Source: Flavobacterium sp.
GTDB taxonomy: Bacteria > Bacteroidota > Bacteroidia > Flavobacteriales > Flavobacteriaceae
Direction of reading: 5' to 3'
DNA length: 13,450 nt
NCBI GenBank assembly: GCA_018062725.1
Contig: JAGORP010000059.1
Location: 1-13,450 of the forward strand
A program made the translations under genes and the position numbers. The notes under the pieces are model-generated. The model was not told the DNA's origin. It was given only the letters and a program-made list of their open reading frames with translations, and did not search any database. This document shows positions 7,061 to 13,450 of the stretch, one piece after another (the stretch's first letter is position 1; the number at the start of each line of letters is the position of its first letter).

Positions 7061-7756
7061 ATGAAAAAGACATTTATATATTCGCTTTCTGCTACCATTT
7101 TAATGGGAAGTATTTTTACCAGTTGTGAATCGGTAAAAAATTCTAATAATACACAGCGTGGCGCCGTAATTGGAGCGGTTGGCGGAGCTGTTTTAGGTGG
7201 TGTTTTAGGAAATAATATTGGAAAAGGAGGTAATGGAGCTTTAGGTGCTGTTCTTGGTGGTGTTGTAGGTGGTGTTGCCGGTGGTGTTATTGGAAACAAA
7301 ATGGACCGACAAGCACGTAAAATTAGCGAATCGTTACCAGGAGCCAAAGTAGAAAGAGTAGGGGAAGGAATTAAATTGACTTTGGGTGAAAACTCGGTAA
7401 ATTTCGATTTTAATAAAGCGACGCTAACTTCAAAAGCAAAAGCAAATTTAGATAAATTGGTTCCTGTATTTAAAGAGTATCCAGATACCGATATCAAAAT
7501 TTATGGGTATACCGATGCTAAAGGTGCAGATGATTATAATTTGAATTTATCAAATCAAAGAGCTTCGGCAGTAAAAGCGTATTTGGATTCTAAAGGTTTA
7601 AATGGAGCTCGTTTTGTAACTCAAGGTATGGGCGAAGCAGATCCAATTGCGAGCAATGAAACGGATGCTGGTCGAGCTGAAAACCGTCGTGTTGAGTTTG
7701 CAATTACTGCAAATGAAAAAATGATTGAAGATGCTAAGAAAGAAGCTGGACAATAA
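7061..7756 (+). CDS. OmpA-family lipoprotein with glycine zipper
   Basis: This 231-residue protein probably anchors the outer membrane to the cell wall. The lipoprotein signal ends at C22 (FTSC). Residues 34-79 form a glycine zipper: repeated G-x-x-x-G units in two blocks (34-54 and 57-79), likely a membrane-inserting or self-associating hairpin, as in YiaD-like and Rcs-related lipoproteins. The C-terminal OmpA domain spans about 105-215. It carries NFDFNKATL (114-122), then D152 in GYTDAKG and R167 in LSNQRASAVKAYL. These correspond to the Asp and Arg that grip the diaminopimelate of peptidoglycan and are 15 residues apart as in E. coli OmpA. It ends with GRAENRRVEF (204-213) and a charged tail. 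It follows the lipocalin-like gene by one base and is closed by a hairpin terminator. Overall architecture is like E. coli YiaD. Confidence 0.93.
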   Translation: MKKTFIYSLSATILMGSIFTSCESVKNSNNTQRGAVIGAVGGAVLGGVLGNNIGKGGNGALGAVLGGVVGGVAGGVIGNKMDRQARKISESLPGAKVERVGEGIKLTLGENSVNFDFNKATLTSKAKANLDKLVPVFKEYPDTDIKIYGYTDAKGADDYNLNLSNQRASAVKAYLDSKGLNGARFVTQGMGEADPIASNETDAGRAENRRVEFAITANEKMIEDAKKEAGQ

Positions 7757-7774
7757 TTAGTTATAAAATTTAAC

Positions 7775-7804
7775 AAAAAGCTGTCCGTTGTGACAGCTTT
7801 TTTT
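7775..7804 (+). terminator. Rho-independent terminator after the OmpA-type gene
   Basis: AAAAAGCTGTC (7775-7785) pairs perfectly with GACAGCTTTTT (7792-7802) around a 6-base loop and runs into further T residues. It closes the two-gene lipoprotein unit 18 bases after the stop. Confidence 0.9.
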
Positions 7805-7818
7805 ATAGCTATTCTTTG

Positions 7819-7826
7819 TAATTTTG
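7819..7826 (+). promoter_or_regulatory. Candidate -7 box for the ABC ATPase gene
   Basis: TAATTTTG is a perfect TAnnTTTG match, 18 bases before the ATG at 7845. The -33 position would fall in the T-tract and descending arm of the preceding terminator, and no TTG is at normal spacing. The leader would be only about a dozen bases. Confidence 0.45.
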
Positions 7827-7844
7827 TACCCCTAAATAAATACA

Positions 7845-8780
7845 ATGCTTCAGGTTGCTAACATCACTTTTGGTTATACCGAAAAACCAATTATTAAAAA
7901 CATTCAATTCGAAATACTAAAAGGACAAAATATTGCTGTTTTAGGGGAAAGTGGCTGCGGAAAAAGTACACTATTAAAACTTATTTACGGACTCTATGAC
8001 CTTGATGAAGGAGCTATTTTCTGGAATGAAGAAGAAGTGCTCGGACCTAAATTTCACTTGGTTCCCGGAATGCCTTTTATCAAATATTTAGCCCAAGATT
8101 TTGATTTGATGCCCTATATTACTGTGGCAGAAAATGTAGGTAAGTTTTTGTCTAATTTTTATCCAGAACAAAAACAACAACGCATTGCCGAGTTGTTGGA
8201 AGTGGTCGAAATGAGTGCTTTTGCAAATACAAAAGCCAAATATTTAAGTGGTGGACAACAACAAAGGGTTGCAATTGCTCGAGTTTTGGCAGTAGAACCA
8301 GAAATTTTGTTGCTTGACGAACCGTTTAGCCATATTGATAATTTTAGGAAAAATGCATTGCGTCGAAATCTTTTTGCCTATTTAAAAAGCAGAGGAATTA
8401 CGGTGATGGTAGCCACACATGACAGTACTGATGCCTTGTCATTTTCAGATGAAACTATTGTACTGCAGGATGGACAGTTGGTGGTTAAAGCACCATCGAT
8501 GCAAATTTATGCAACCCCAAAAACGAAATATATTGCTTCTTTGTTCGGAGAAGTTAACGAATTGCTAATTCAAAAAGAAGGACAATCAGAAACCATTTTA
8601 GTGTATCCACATCAATTGAAAGTTTCCGAAAATGGAACATTACGAGTTACCGTAAAGCAATGCTATTTTAAAGGAAGTTATTATCTAATAAAATCGGCTT
8701 TCAACGGGAAACCCCTGTTTTTTGAACATCCAACGGAATTAGATTTGCAATTGGATGTGAATTTGGAAGTTGTTAAATGA
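7845..8780 (+). CDS. ABC transporter ATP-binding protein (FbpC/PotA-like), no permease nearby
   Basis: A 311-residue cytosolic ATPase that should power an ABC importer or exporter. All core motifs are intact: Walker A GESGCGKST (34-42), Q-loop Q84, signature LSGGQ (134-138), Walker B ILLLDE (154-159), D-loop SHID (162-165) and the switch histidine H192. After about residue 235 comes a beta-rich extension with VYPHQLKV near 253-260, resembling the TOBE-type regulatory domain of the iron/polyamine/sulfate importers (FbpC, PotA, CysA). The substrate cannot be told. Between Walker A and the Q-loop there is a somewhat long segment (GPKFHLVPGMPFIKYLAQ, about 67-84). The gene is enclosed by terminators on both sides (7775-7804 and 8780-8813), and neither neighbour encodes a permease or binding protein. 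The partner subunits must be encoded elsewhere, or the ATPase may serve another complex. Confidence 0.92.
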   Translation: MLQVANITFGYTEKPIIKNIQFEILKGQNIAVLGESGCGKSTLLKLIYGLYDLDEGAIFWNEEEVLGPKFHLVPGMPFIKYLAQDFDLMPYITVAENVGKFLSNFYPEQKQQRIAELLEVVEMSAFANTKAKYLSGGQQQRVAIARVLAVEPEILLLDEPFSHIDNFRKNALRRNLFAYLKSRGITVMVATHDSTDALSFSDETIVLQDGQLVVKAPSMQIYATPKTKYIASLFGEVNELLIQKEGQSETILVYPHQLKVSENGTLRVTVKQCYFKGSYYLIKSAFNGKPLFFEHPTELDLQLDVNLEVVK

Positions 8781-8813
8781 AAAAGAGAGGCTCAAATGGA
8801 GCCTCTCTTTTTA
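8780..8813. terminator. Bidirectional terminator between the ABC ATPase and the S9 peptidase
   Basis: A 14-bp perfect stem (8780-8793 with 8799-8812, core GAGAGGCTC/GAGCCTCTC) has a 5-base loop, an A-run on the left and a T-run on the right. It serves the two convergent genes, and its first base is the last base of the ABC gene's TGA stop. Confidence 0.92.
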
Positions 8814-11228
8814 TTAATTTTTTAGATATTTTTCAAGGAATTGGTCTTGTTCCCAAAGCAAGTGAAATATGTTTTCTTTTGCAACATAACCGTGTGATTC
8901 TTTTGGTAAGATCACCATTCTGACTGGAGCGCCCAATCCTTTTAAAGCTTGAAAATAACGTTCTGTTTGTAACGTAAATGTACCCGGATTGTTGTCGGCT
9001 TCACCATGAACTAACAGTAGTGGAGTCTTCATTTTTTCGGCATTCATAAAAGGAGACATGGTATTGTATACCTCAGTGGCTTCCCAGTAATTGCGTTGCT
9101 CACTTTGAAATCCAAATGGTGTTAATGTTCTATTGTAGGCACCACTTCGAGCGATACCACAAGCAAACAAATTAGAATGCGTTAACAAGTTTGCCGTCAT
9201 AAAAGCACCATACGAATGCCCTCCAATAGCTACTTTTTTTCGATTGATATAGCCTAAATTGTCAACCGCATCGATGGCTGCTTCACCGTTAGATACTAAT
9301 TGTGTGATGAAAGTATCGTTAGGTTCTGTTTTTCCTTCTCCAATAATTGGAAACGAAGCATCATCAAGAACGGCATAACCTTTTGTTACCCAATATATAA
9401 ATGAACCGTAATAGGGAAATGTAAACTCGTTTGGGTTTTTATTATTTTGTCCCGCCGAATTTTTATCTTTAAATTCTTCTGGATACGCCCAAACCAATAA
9501 TGGTAGTTTTTCTTTTTTAGCAACTCTATTATAACCAGCTGGAAGATATAGTGTCCCAGATAATTCTACACCATCTTTACGTTTGTATTTGATCACTTCT
9601 TTGTAAACATTTTTAATACTTTCAAATGGATTTTTGAAATTGGTAATTGAAGTTAGCTTGTCTTTAGTTTTTATATTTCTGAAATAATAATTCGGAAATT
9701 CTGTTGGAGATTGAATGCTTACTAAAATGTCTCCTTTTTTGAAATCAACTATCGAATGAATCTCCTCTTTTTTGTTGGTAAAGGCACTTTGGTACAAACG
9801 TTTCGTTTTTAAAGAAGCTAAACTAAATTCGTCAATAAATGGGAATTGACCTTTTTTGGTAAATCCATCCCCCAATAAATATAAATTGTTGTTTTCTATT
9901 GCTAATACATTTCTTCCGTATTGATTTCGTTTTGTTTCAAAGTTACCAGGATCGGTATAAATGTCTTGTTGATTCCTGTCTGAAATAACTTTTGGAGCCT
10001 CTGCTGGATTGGAAGGATTGAATAAATACGTTTTTATATTACGAGTATCATACCAATTGTCATAAGCAATTGCAACCGATTGATTTCCCCAAATAACACC
10101 TGAAAAACGTTGAGGTGTTTTTAAAATTACAACCGGTTTTTCATTAAAAGGAGCTTTCCATAAAGAAATTTCATCTCGGTAATCAACTTTATTGGCTGGA
10201 TCACCGCCGTCTAAAGCTTCCACAAAAGATAAAGTTGACGGTTCGTCATTTCTCCAAGAAATAGTACGTTTTCCTTTTTTTACGGCCATAAAACCTTTTG
10301 GCATAATTTCGGTTAAAGGCGACTCGTTTATTACTTTTACAAGATTAGCATTTAAATCATAGACTTCTGTTGTGATGGGAAATCTACTGTAAGGAACAAT
10401 ATAGGAGAATGGTTTCTTTAAAACATTTATGAGCAGGTAATTGCCGTCGGGAGAAAATGACTCTCCAATATAGGAATCGGCCTTTTTAAATAAAGAAGAA
10501 GTGCCATCAAGGTTTACCTTGTTTAATTCGGAAGTGATTAAGTTCTCAAAATTAATTTCATCGGTTGGATTTTTTAATAAATCTTGAAAAGTTCTGTTGG
10601 AAGAGGCTTTTCCTTCACCGATGGACACGATTGGCCCATTAGGTAAATCCTTTTTAGTATCAATTAAAGGCATTCTGTTTTTTGGTAGGGCTTTCACCAA
10701 AATGCTTTTTCCGTCACGATACCAAGAAAAAGGACTTCCAGAGTTTGCATTTAAATTATCTTCCGTTAATTTCTTAGCAGTAGCTGTTGGAATGTCTAAC
10801 ACCCATAATTCAACACCTTTTGAAGTCGTATTGGTAAAAGCTACTTTTGTTTCATCTGGCGACCAACTTAAATACGCAATGTTCGGATTTTGAGGCAAAC
10901 CATTGACTTGAATTTCATTTTTGTCTTTTATTTTTCTAACTTTTATGTTGTTGATATACGTTAAAGTACTTGAAATATTGGTTACGGGATTAATTCGAAG
11001 TCCACCCAAACGCATTTCTTCTTGGTTCAAATCACTTAGCGTTTTATACGTACTGCGATAGGTTAAAATCATGTACTCTTTTTTTGTATCCATCAATACG
11101 GAAGGAGCTCTTTCGTAATCGGCAAGCACTAAAATTTCAGAAGAAGGTTTTTGATAGGTTACATTTTCTTGACCAAATCCCATCAACCCTATAAAAAGTA
11201 ACGTGGCAGAAGTAAATAATTTTTTCAT
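8814..11228 (-). CDS. Secreted S9-family serine peptidase, glutamyl endopeptidase-like (S9D)
   Basis: An 804-residue exported peptidase of the prolyl oligopeptidase clan. A signal peptide covers about 1-20 (MKKLFTSATLLFIGLMGFGQ), so the enzyme acts in the periplasm or outside. Residues about 30-540 should form the beta-propeller that gates the active site (SWSPDETKVAF at 121-131). The alpha/beta-hydrolase domain (about 550-804) carries the triad S672 in GGHSYGAF, D745 in HGEADNNPGTF and H779 in ESHGY. The propeller landmarks LGGLRINP (about 74-81) and RTFQDLLKNPTDE (about 212-224), and the NPGTF after the catalytic Asp, recall the S9D glutamyl endopeptidases known from plant chloroplasts, from memory. 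Cleavage after Glu is an inference. A candidate promoter lies at 11249-11277; the TSUP gene sits 66 bases upstream. A shared terminator closes the downstream end. Confidence 0.93.
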   Translation of the reverse strand: MKKLFTSATLLFIGLMGFGQENVTYQKPSSEILVLADYERAPSVLMDTKKEYMILTYRSTYKTLSDLNQEEMRLGGLRINPVTNISSTLTYINNIKVRKIKDKNEIQVNGLPQNPNIAYLSWSPDETKVAFTNTTSKGVELWVLDIPTATAKKLTEDNLNANSGSPFSWYRDGKSILVKALPKNRMPLIDTKKDLPNGPIVSIGEGKASSNRTFQDLLKNPTDEINFENLITSELNKVNLDGTSSLFKKADSYIGESFSPDGNYLLINVLKKPFSYIVPYSRFPITTEVYDLNANLVKVINESPLTEIMPKGFMAVKKGKRTISWRNDEPSTLSFVEALDGGDPANKVDYRDEISLWKAPFNEKPVVILKTPQRFSGVIWGNQSVAIAYDNWYDTRNIKTYLFNPSNPAEAPKVISDRNQQDIYTDPGNFETKRNQYGRNVLAIENNNLYLLGDGFTKKGQFPFIDEFSLASLKTKRLYQSAFTNKKEEIHSIVDFKKGDILVSIQSPTEFPNYYFRNIKTKDKLTSITNFKNPFESIKNVYKEVIKYKRKDGVELSGTLYLPAGYNRVAKKEKLPLLVWAYPEEFKDKNSAGQNNKNPNEFTFPYYGSFIYWVTKGYAVLDDASFPIIGEGKTEPNDTFITQLVSNGEAAIDAVDNLGYINRKKVAIGGHSYGAFMTANLLTHSNLFACGIARSGAYNRTLTPFGFQSEQRNYWEATEVYNTMSPFMNAEKMKTPLLLVHGEADNNPGTFTLQTERYFQALKGLGAPVRMVILPKESHGYVAKENIFHLLWEQDQFLEKYLKN

Positions 11229-11248
11229 AGTTAAATTAGTTTGTACTG

Positions 11249-11277
11249 TAAAAATAAGTCAGCGTAAATACTTACAA
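11249..11277 (-). promoter_or_regulatory. Candidate promoter for the S9 peptidase
   Basis: On the minus strand a TTG (11277-11275) is followed after 18 bases by TATTTTTA (11256-11249), one base from TAnnTTTG. It lies in the 66-base gap below the TSUP gene, so the peptidase could be transcribed on its own. Confidence 0.4.
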
Positions 11278-11294
11278 TAATTTTTAACAAAGAT

Positions 11295-12068
11295 TTATAT
11301 AATCCCCAAAATCAATAAAACGCCATAAGTGAATAGTAAAATGGCTACAATATTTTGCATCAGGGTAAACGTTGTTTTTTGAAGCATTTTATTGCCAAAG
11401 TATACTCCAATAAAGGCGGATAAAGTGGCACATCCAACTAATTTGTAATCTAATTGTACTTCATTGTTCATTATTTTAGGTAAGTAAACACTCAGTCGGG
11501 TGATGTCTATTAAACAAGCGATAACAACGCCTGTGGCAATAAACGTTTCTTTGGAAAGTCCAGCTCGAATTAAAAAGGCACTACGCAACGCCCCTTGATG
11601 ACCAGATAATCCTCCGAAAAAGCCACTTAAAACGCCTCCGATAGAAAGATATTTTTTGTCAAATTCTAATTTTTTGAATTTCGGAATAAAATCAAATAAG
11701 GCAAAAGCAATTAATAAACTTCCAATGATTAGTTTAAGCGGTGTGATTTGGAAAGTTTTCTGAGCCAAAACATAACTAAAAATAGGATTGCTTGTTGTTA
11801 GTTCTTTTAATAAATAGGCTCCAATAAAAGAGAAAAGGATAGCCGGAATTCCGAATTTTAAAATGACAGTTTTATCAGCGTTTTTTCCAAAAAGAAAAAA
11901 TTTAAAAATATTATTCATAAAATGGACCAATGCGGTTAGGACCACCGCAACTTCAATTGGGAAAAATAGGCCAAAAACAGGAAGCAGCAAGGTTCCTAAG
12001 CCAAATCCCGAAAATAAAGTTAATCCAGCGCCAATTAGCGCCACAAGGCAAATAATTACGTAGTCCAT
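11295..12068 (-). CDS. TSUP-family (TauE/SafE) permease
   Basis: A 257-residue polytopic protein with about eight membrane spans in two related halves, the layout of the sulfite exporter TauE/SafE family. The glycine-rich loop motifs are present: GFGLGTLLLP at 21-30 after the first span, and GGVLSGFFGGLSGHQGA at 144-160 in the second half. Family members carry small organic or sulfur-containing anions across the inner membrane; the substrate here is unknown, and no sulfur-metabolism gene is beside it. The start at 12068 has a well-formed promoter (TTG-17-TATCTTTG) only 26 bases upstream, giving a short leader. The S9 peptidase follows 66 bases downstream on the same strand with its own probable promoter, and I saw no hairpin between them, so read-through is possible. 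Confidence 0.9.
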   Translation of the reverse strand: MDYVIICLVALIGAGLTLFSGFGLGTLLLPVFGLFFPIEVAVVLTALVHFMNNIFKFFLFGKNADKTVILKFGIPAILFSFIGAYLLKELTTSNPIFSYVLAQKTFQITPLKLIIGSLLIAFALFDFIPKFKKLEFDKKYLSIGGVLSGFFGGLSGHQGALRSAFLIRAGLSKETFIATGVVIACLIDITRLSVYLPKIMNNEVQLDYKLVGCATLSAFIGVYFGNKMLQKTTFTLMQNIVAILLFTYGVLLILGII

Positions 12069-12093
12069 TTTTGTGTATTTTAATACTAATTTT

Positions 12094-12121
12094 CAAAGAT
12101 AAACAATATTGAAATTGTCAA
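12094..12121 (-). promoter_or_regulatory. Promoter of the TSUP permease gene
   Basis: On the minus strand a TTG (12121-12119) is separated by 17 bases from a perfect TATCTTTG (12101-12094). This is a complete Bacteroidota housekeeping promoter, with the start codon at 12068. Confidence 0.65.
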
Positions 12122-12145
12122 TTCAGAAAAATTATGTAATTTGTA

Positions 12146-12175
12146 TTGTTAAATTTTACAGTAAATGTAAATTTG
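12146..12175 (+). promoter_or_regulatory. Promoter of the fabH-type gene
   Basis: TTG at 12146-12148, a 19-base spacer and TAAATTTG at 12168-12175 make a complete promoter, 27 bases before the ATG at 12203. It lies back to back with the TSUP promoter in the 134-base divergent gap. Confidence 0.65.
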
Positions 12176-12202
12176 CACACTCAATTTTAATTTAAATATA
12201 AT

Positions 12203-13210
12203 ATGTACCATTCAAAGATAACGGGTTTAGGTTTTTATGTTCCCGATAATATTGTTACCAATGATGATTTGTCAAAAAAAATTGATACTACCGATGAATG
12301 GATTCAAGAGCGTACAGGTATACAAAGGAGAAGACATATTATAAGAGGTGAGGACACTACGACTACAATGGGTGTTAAAGCTGCTGAAATAGCGATTCAA
12401 CGTTCGGGTTTAGCAAAAGAGGATATTGACTTTGTCGTTTTTGCGACGTTATCACCCGATTATTATTTTCCAGGACCTGGTGTGTTAGTACAAAGAGATT
12501 TAGGATTGCGAACAGTGGGGGCTTTGGATGTGAGAAATCAATGTTCTGGATTTGTATATGCCTTATCAGTTGCCGATCAGTACATTAAAACGGGGATGTA
12601 TAAAAATATTTTGGTAATTGGTTCGGAAGTTCATTCAACAGGTTTAGACATGACTACTCGCGGGCGAGGAGTTTCCGTGATTTTTGGTGATGGAGCAGGG
12701 GCGGCAGTATTGTCACGTGAGGAAGATTTGACCAAAGGAATTTTATCTACGCATTTACATTCGGAAGGACAACATGCCGAAGAGTTAATTGTGAAAGCAC
12801 CCGGAATGGGACAACGTTGGGTAACTGATATTATCGCTGATAATGATCCGCAAGATGAGAGTTATTTTCCTTATATGAACGGACAGTTCGTATTTAAAAA
12901 TGCTGTTGTACGTTTTGCAGAAGTTATTAATGAAGGATTACAGGCGAATAATTTAGAGGTTTCGGATATTGATATGCTTATTCCACACCAAGCGAATTTG
13001 AGAATTTCACAATTTATTCAACAGAAGTTTCAATTAAGCGACGATCAAGTTTATAATAATATTATGGACTATGGTAATACTACCGCAGCTTCTATTCCTA
13101 TTGCTCTAACGGAAGCTTGGGAAAAAGGAAAAATCAAAGAAGGAGATACGGTTGTTTTAGCCGCTTTCGGTTCTGGATTTACTTGGGGAAGTGTGATTAT
13201 TAAATGGTAG
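12203..13210 (+). CDS. fabH: Beta-ketoacyl-ACP synthase III (FabH type)
   Basis: A 335-residue cytosolic condensing enzyme that starts fatty-acid chains by joining an acyl-CoA primer to malonyl-ACP. The thiolase-fold catalytic triad is complete: C114 in NQCSGF, H262 in PHQAN and N292 in YGNTTAASIP. GDGAGAAVL (162-170) and the C-terminal AAFGSGFTWGS (320-330) also fit. The Bacteroidota-type details are GRGVSVIFGDGAG in place of the more usual DRSTxxLFGDGAG, and a small insert around 202-226. Ordinary FabH genes of the phylum tend to sit with plsX and ribosomal protein genes; this one stands alone behind its own promoter. It may therefore be a second, specialised KAS III, perhaps with a different primer preference, which is an inference. 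The right neighbour is non-coding repeat DNA. Confidence 0.92.
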   Translation: MYHSKITGLGFYVPDNIVTNDDLSKKIDTTDEWIQERTGIQRRRHIIRGEDTTTTMGVKAAEIAIQRSGLAKEDIDFVVFATLSPDYYFPGPGVLVQRDLGLRTVGALDVRNQCSGFVYALSVADQYIKTGMYKNILVIGSEVHSTGLDMTTRGRGVSVIFGDGAGAAVLSREEDLTKGILSTHLHSEGQHAEELIVKAPGMGQRWVTDIIADNDPQDESYFPYMNGQFVFKNAVVRFAEVINEGLQANNLEVSDIDMLIPHQANLRISQFIQQKFQLSDDQVYNNIMDYGNTTAASIPIALTEAWEKGKIKEGDTVVLAAFGSGFTWGSVIIKW

Positions 13211-13217
13211 TTTTTAA

Positions 13218-13259
13218 GAGGAAAGAGGAAAGAGGAAAGAGAAAAGAGAAAAGAGAAAA
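13218..13259. repeat. Purine-only heptamer array (6 units)
   Basis: Six units of seven bases follow the fabH stop directly: three GAGGAAA (13218-13238) then three GAGAAAA (13239-13259). Every base on the plus strand is a purine. The last units could pair loosely with CTCTTTT at 13271-13277 (7-bp stem, 15-base loop, then T-run), so the array may also supply the arm of a weak fabH terminator. Confidence 0.9.
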
Positions 13260-13296
13260 AATCTATAGGACTCTTTTTTTTGACATATTTTAGGAT

Positions 13297-13336
13297 AAAA
13301 AAAAGCGTTCCAAGTTGCCTCGGAACGCTTTTTTAA
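13297..13336 (+). terminator. Hairpin terminator downstream of fabH
   Basis: AAAAAAGCGTTCC (13299-13311) pairs perfectly with GGAACGCTTTTTT (13322-13334) around a 10-base loop. The flanking A-run and T-run make it usable in both directions. It separates fabH and the purine array from the heptamer array to its right, and would also stop a minus-strand transcript coming from beyond the window. Confidence 0.88.
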
Positions 13337-13340
13337 TTTT

Positions 13341-13450
13341 GCTAACTGCTAACTGCTAACTGCTAACTGCTAACTGCTAACTGCTAACTGCTAACTGCTA
13401 ACTGCTAACTGCTAACTGCTAACTGCTAACTGCTAACTGCTAACTGCTAA
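13341..13450. repeat. Perfect heptamer tandem array GCTAACT, continuing past the window
   Basis: From 13341 to the window edge the heptamer GCTAACT is repeated without a single change, 15.7 copies in 110 bases. Because seven is not a multiple of three, each frame cycles through all phases and meets TAA (plus strand) or TAG (minus strand) every 21 bases, so it cannot be coding on either strand. It has no spacers and is not a CRISPR array. The total length is unknown because it runs off the edge. Confidence 0.97.

Noticed and set aside
6991..7497. 168-codon minus-strand open frame opposite the OmpA-type gene, rich in Pro and Thr
   Set aside because: It is the complement of the glycine-zipper codons (GGT/GGA read as ACC/TCC and shifted), overlaps a clear gene with intact motifs, and resembles no family.
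10597..10893. 98-codon plus-strand open frame opposite the S9 peptidase
   Set aside because: Shadow of the peptidase gene, with no start signal, no family resemblance and no promoter.
13341..13450. CRISPR array
   Set aside because: The units are seven bases with no spacers, and no cas gene is present; it is a simple tandem repeat.
1..13450. A new defence, secretion or biosynthetic system
   Set aside because: No co-oriented cluster of linked unknown genes exists; the genes belong to ordinary families in short separate units, with no mobile-element or integration marks.

Overview
The window looks like an ordinary piece of chromosome from a Flavobacterium-like member of the Bacteroidota. The DNA is AT-rich. 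Coding sequences lack clear Shine-Dalgarno sequences and are preceded by A-rich leaders. Most transcription units have a TAnnTTTG box upstream, the -7 element typical of this phylum. Several predicted proteins have typical Bacteroidota features: short lipoprotein signals, signal peptides ending in FGQ, and a lipocalin-like plus OmpA lipoprotein pair. Fourteen protein genes are supported, one of them cut by the left edge. I found no rRNA, tRNA, insertion sequence, prophage or CRISPR array.

Positions 1-4436 are a run of minus-strand genes. They encode the N-terminal part of a sterol desaturase/fatty acid hydroxylase family membrane protein, an AlkB-type Fe(II)/2-oxoglutarate dioxygenase (nucleic acid dealkylation repair), the water channel AqpZ, a small DoxX-like membrane protein just upstream of aqpZ, an EamA-type drug/metabolite transporter, an exported protein of unknown function with an acidic front half and a Trp-rich then very basic back half, and a DUF1801 protein. 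A strong hairpin separates this block from htpG (4538-6421, minus), the bacterial Hsp90.

A divergent intergenic region (6422-6579) leads to a plus-strand pair: a lipocalin-like lipoprotein and, one base later, a glycine-zipper OmpA-type lipoprotein. Both are probably envelope proteins; the OmpA domain should hold peptidoglycan. A terminator ends this unit. An ABC-transporter ATPase with no permease beside it follows alone (7845-8780) and is closed by a bidirectional terminator.

On the minus strand come a large secreted S9-family serine peptidase resembling the glutamyl-endopeptidase (S9D) branch and a TauE/SafE (TSUP) family permease. From a divergent promoter region, a beta-ketoacyl-ACP synthase III (FabH type) is read on the plus strand. 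The right end (13211-13450) is non-coding: a purine-only heptamer array, a terminator hairpin, and a perfect heptamer tandem array that runs off the edge.

I looked for an undescribed multi-gene system and did not find one. The genes are mostly household functions in short transcription units. The best leads are the two unrelated period-7 arrays after fabH, the unknown exported protein at 3235-4026, the orphan ATPase, and the way several promoters abut or overlap the preceding gene's terminator.
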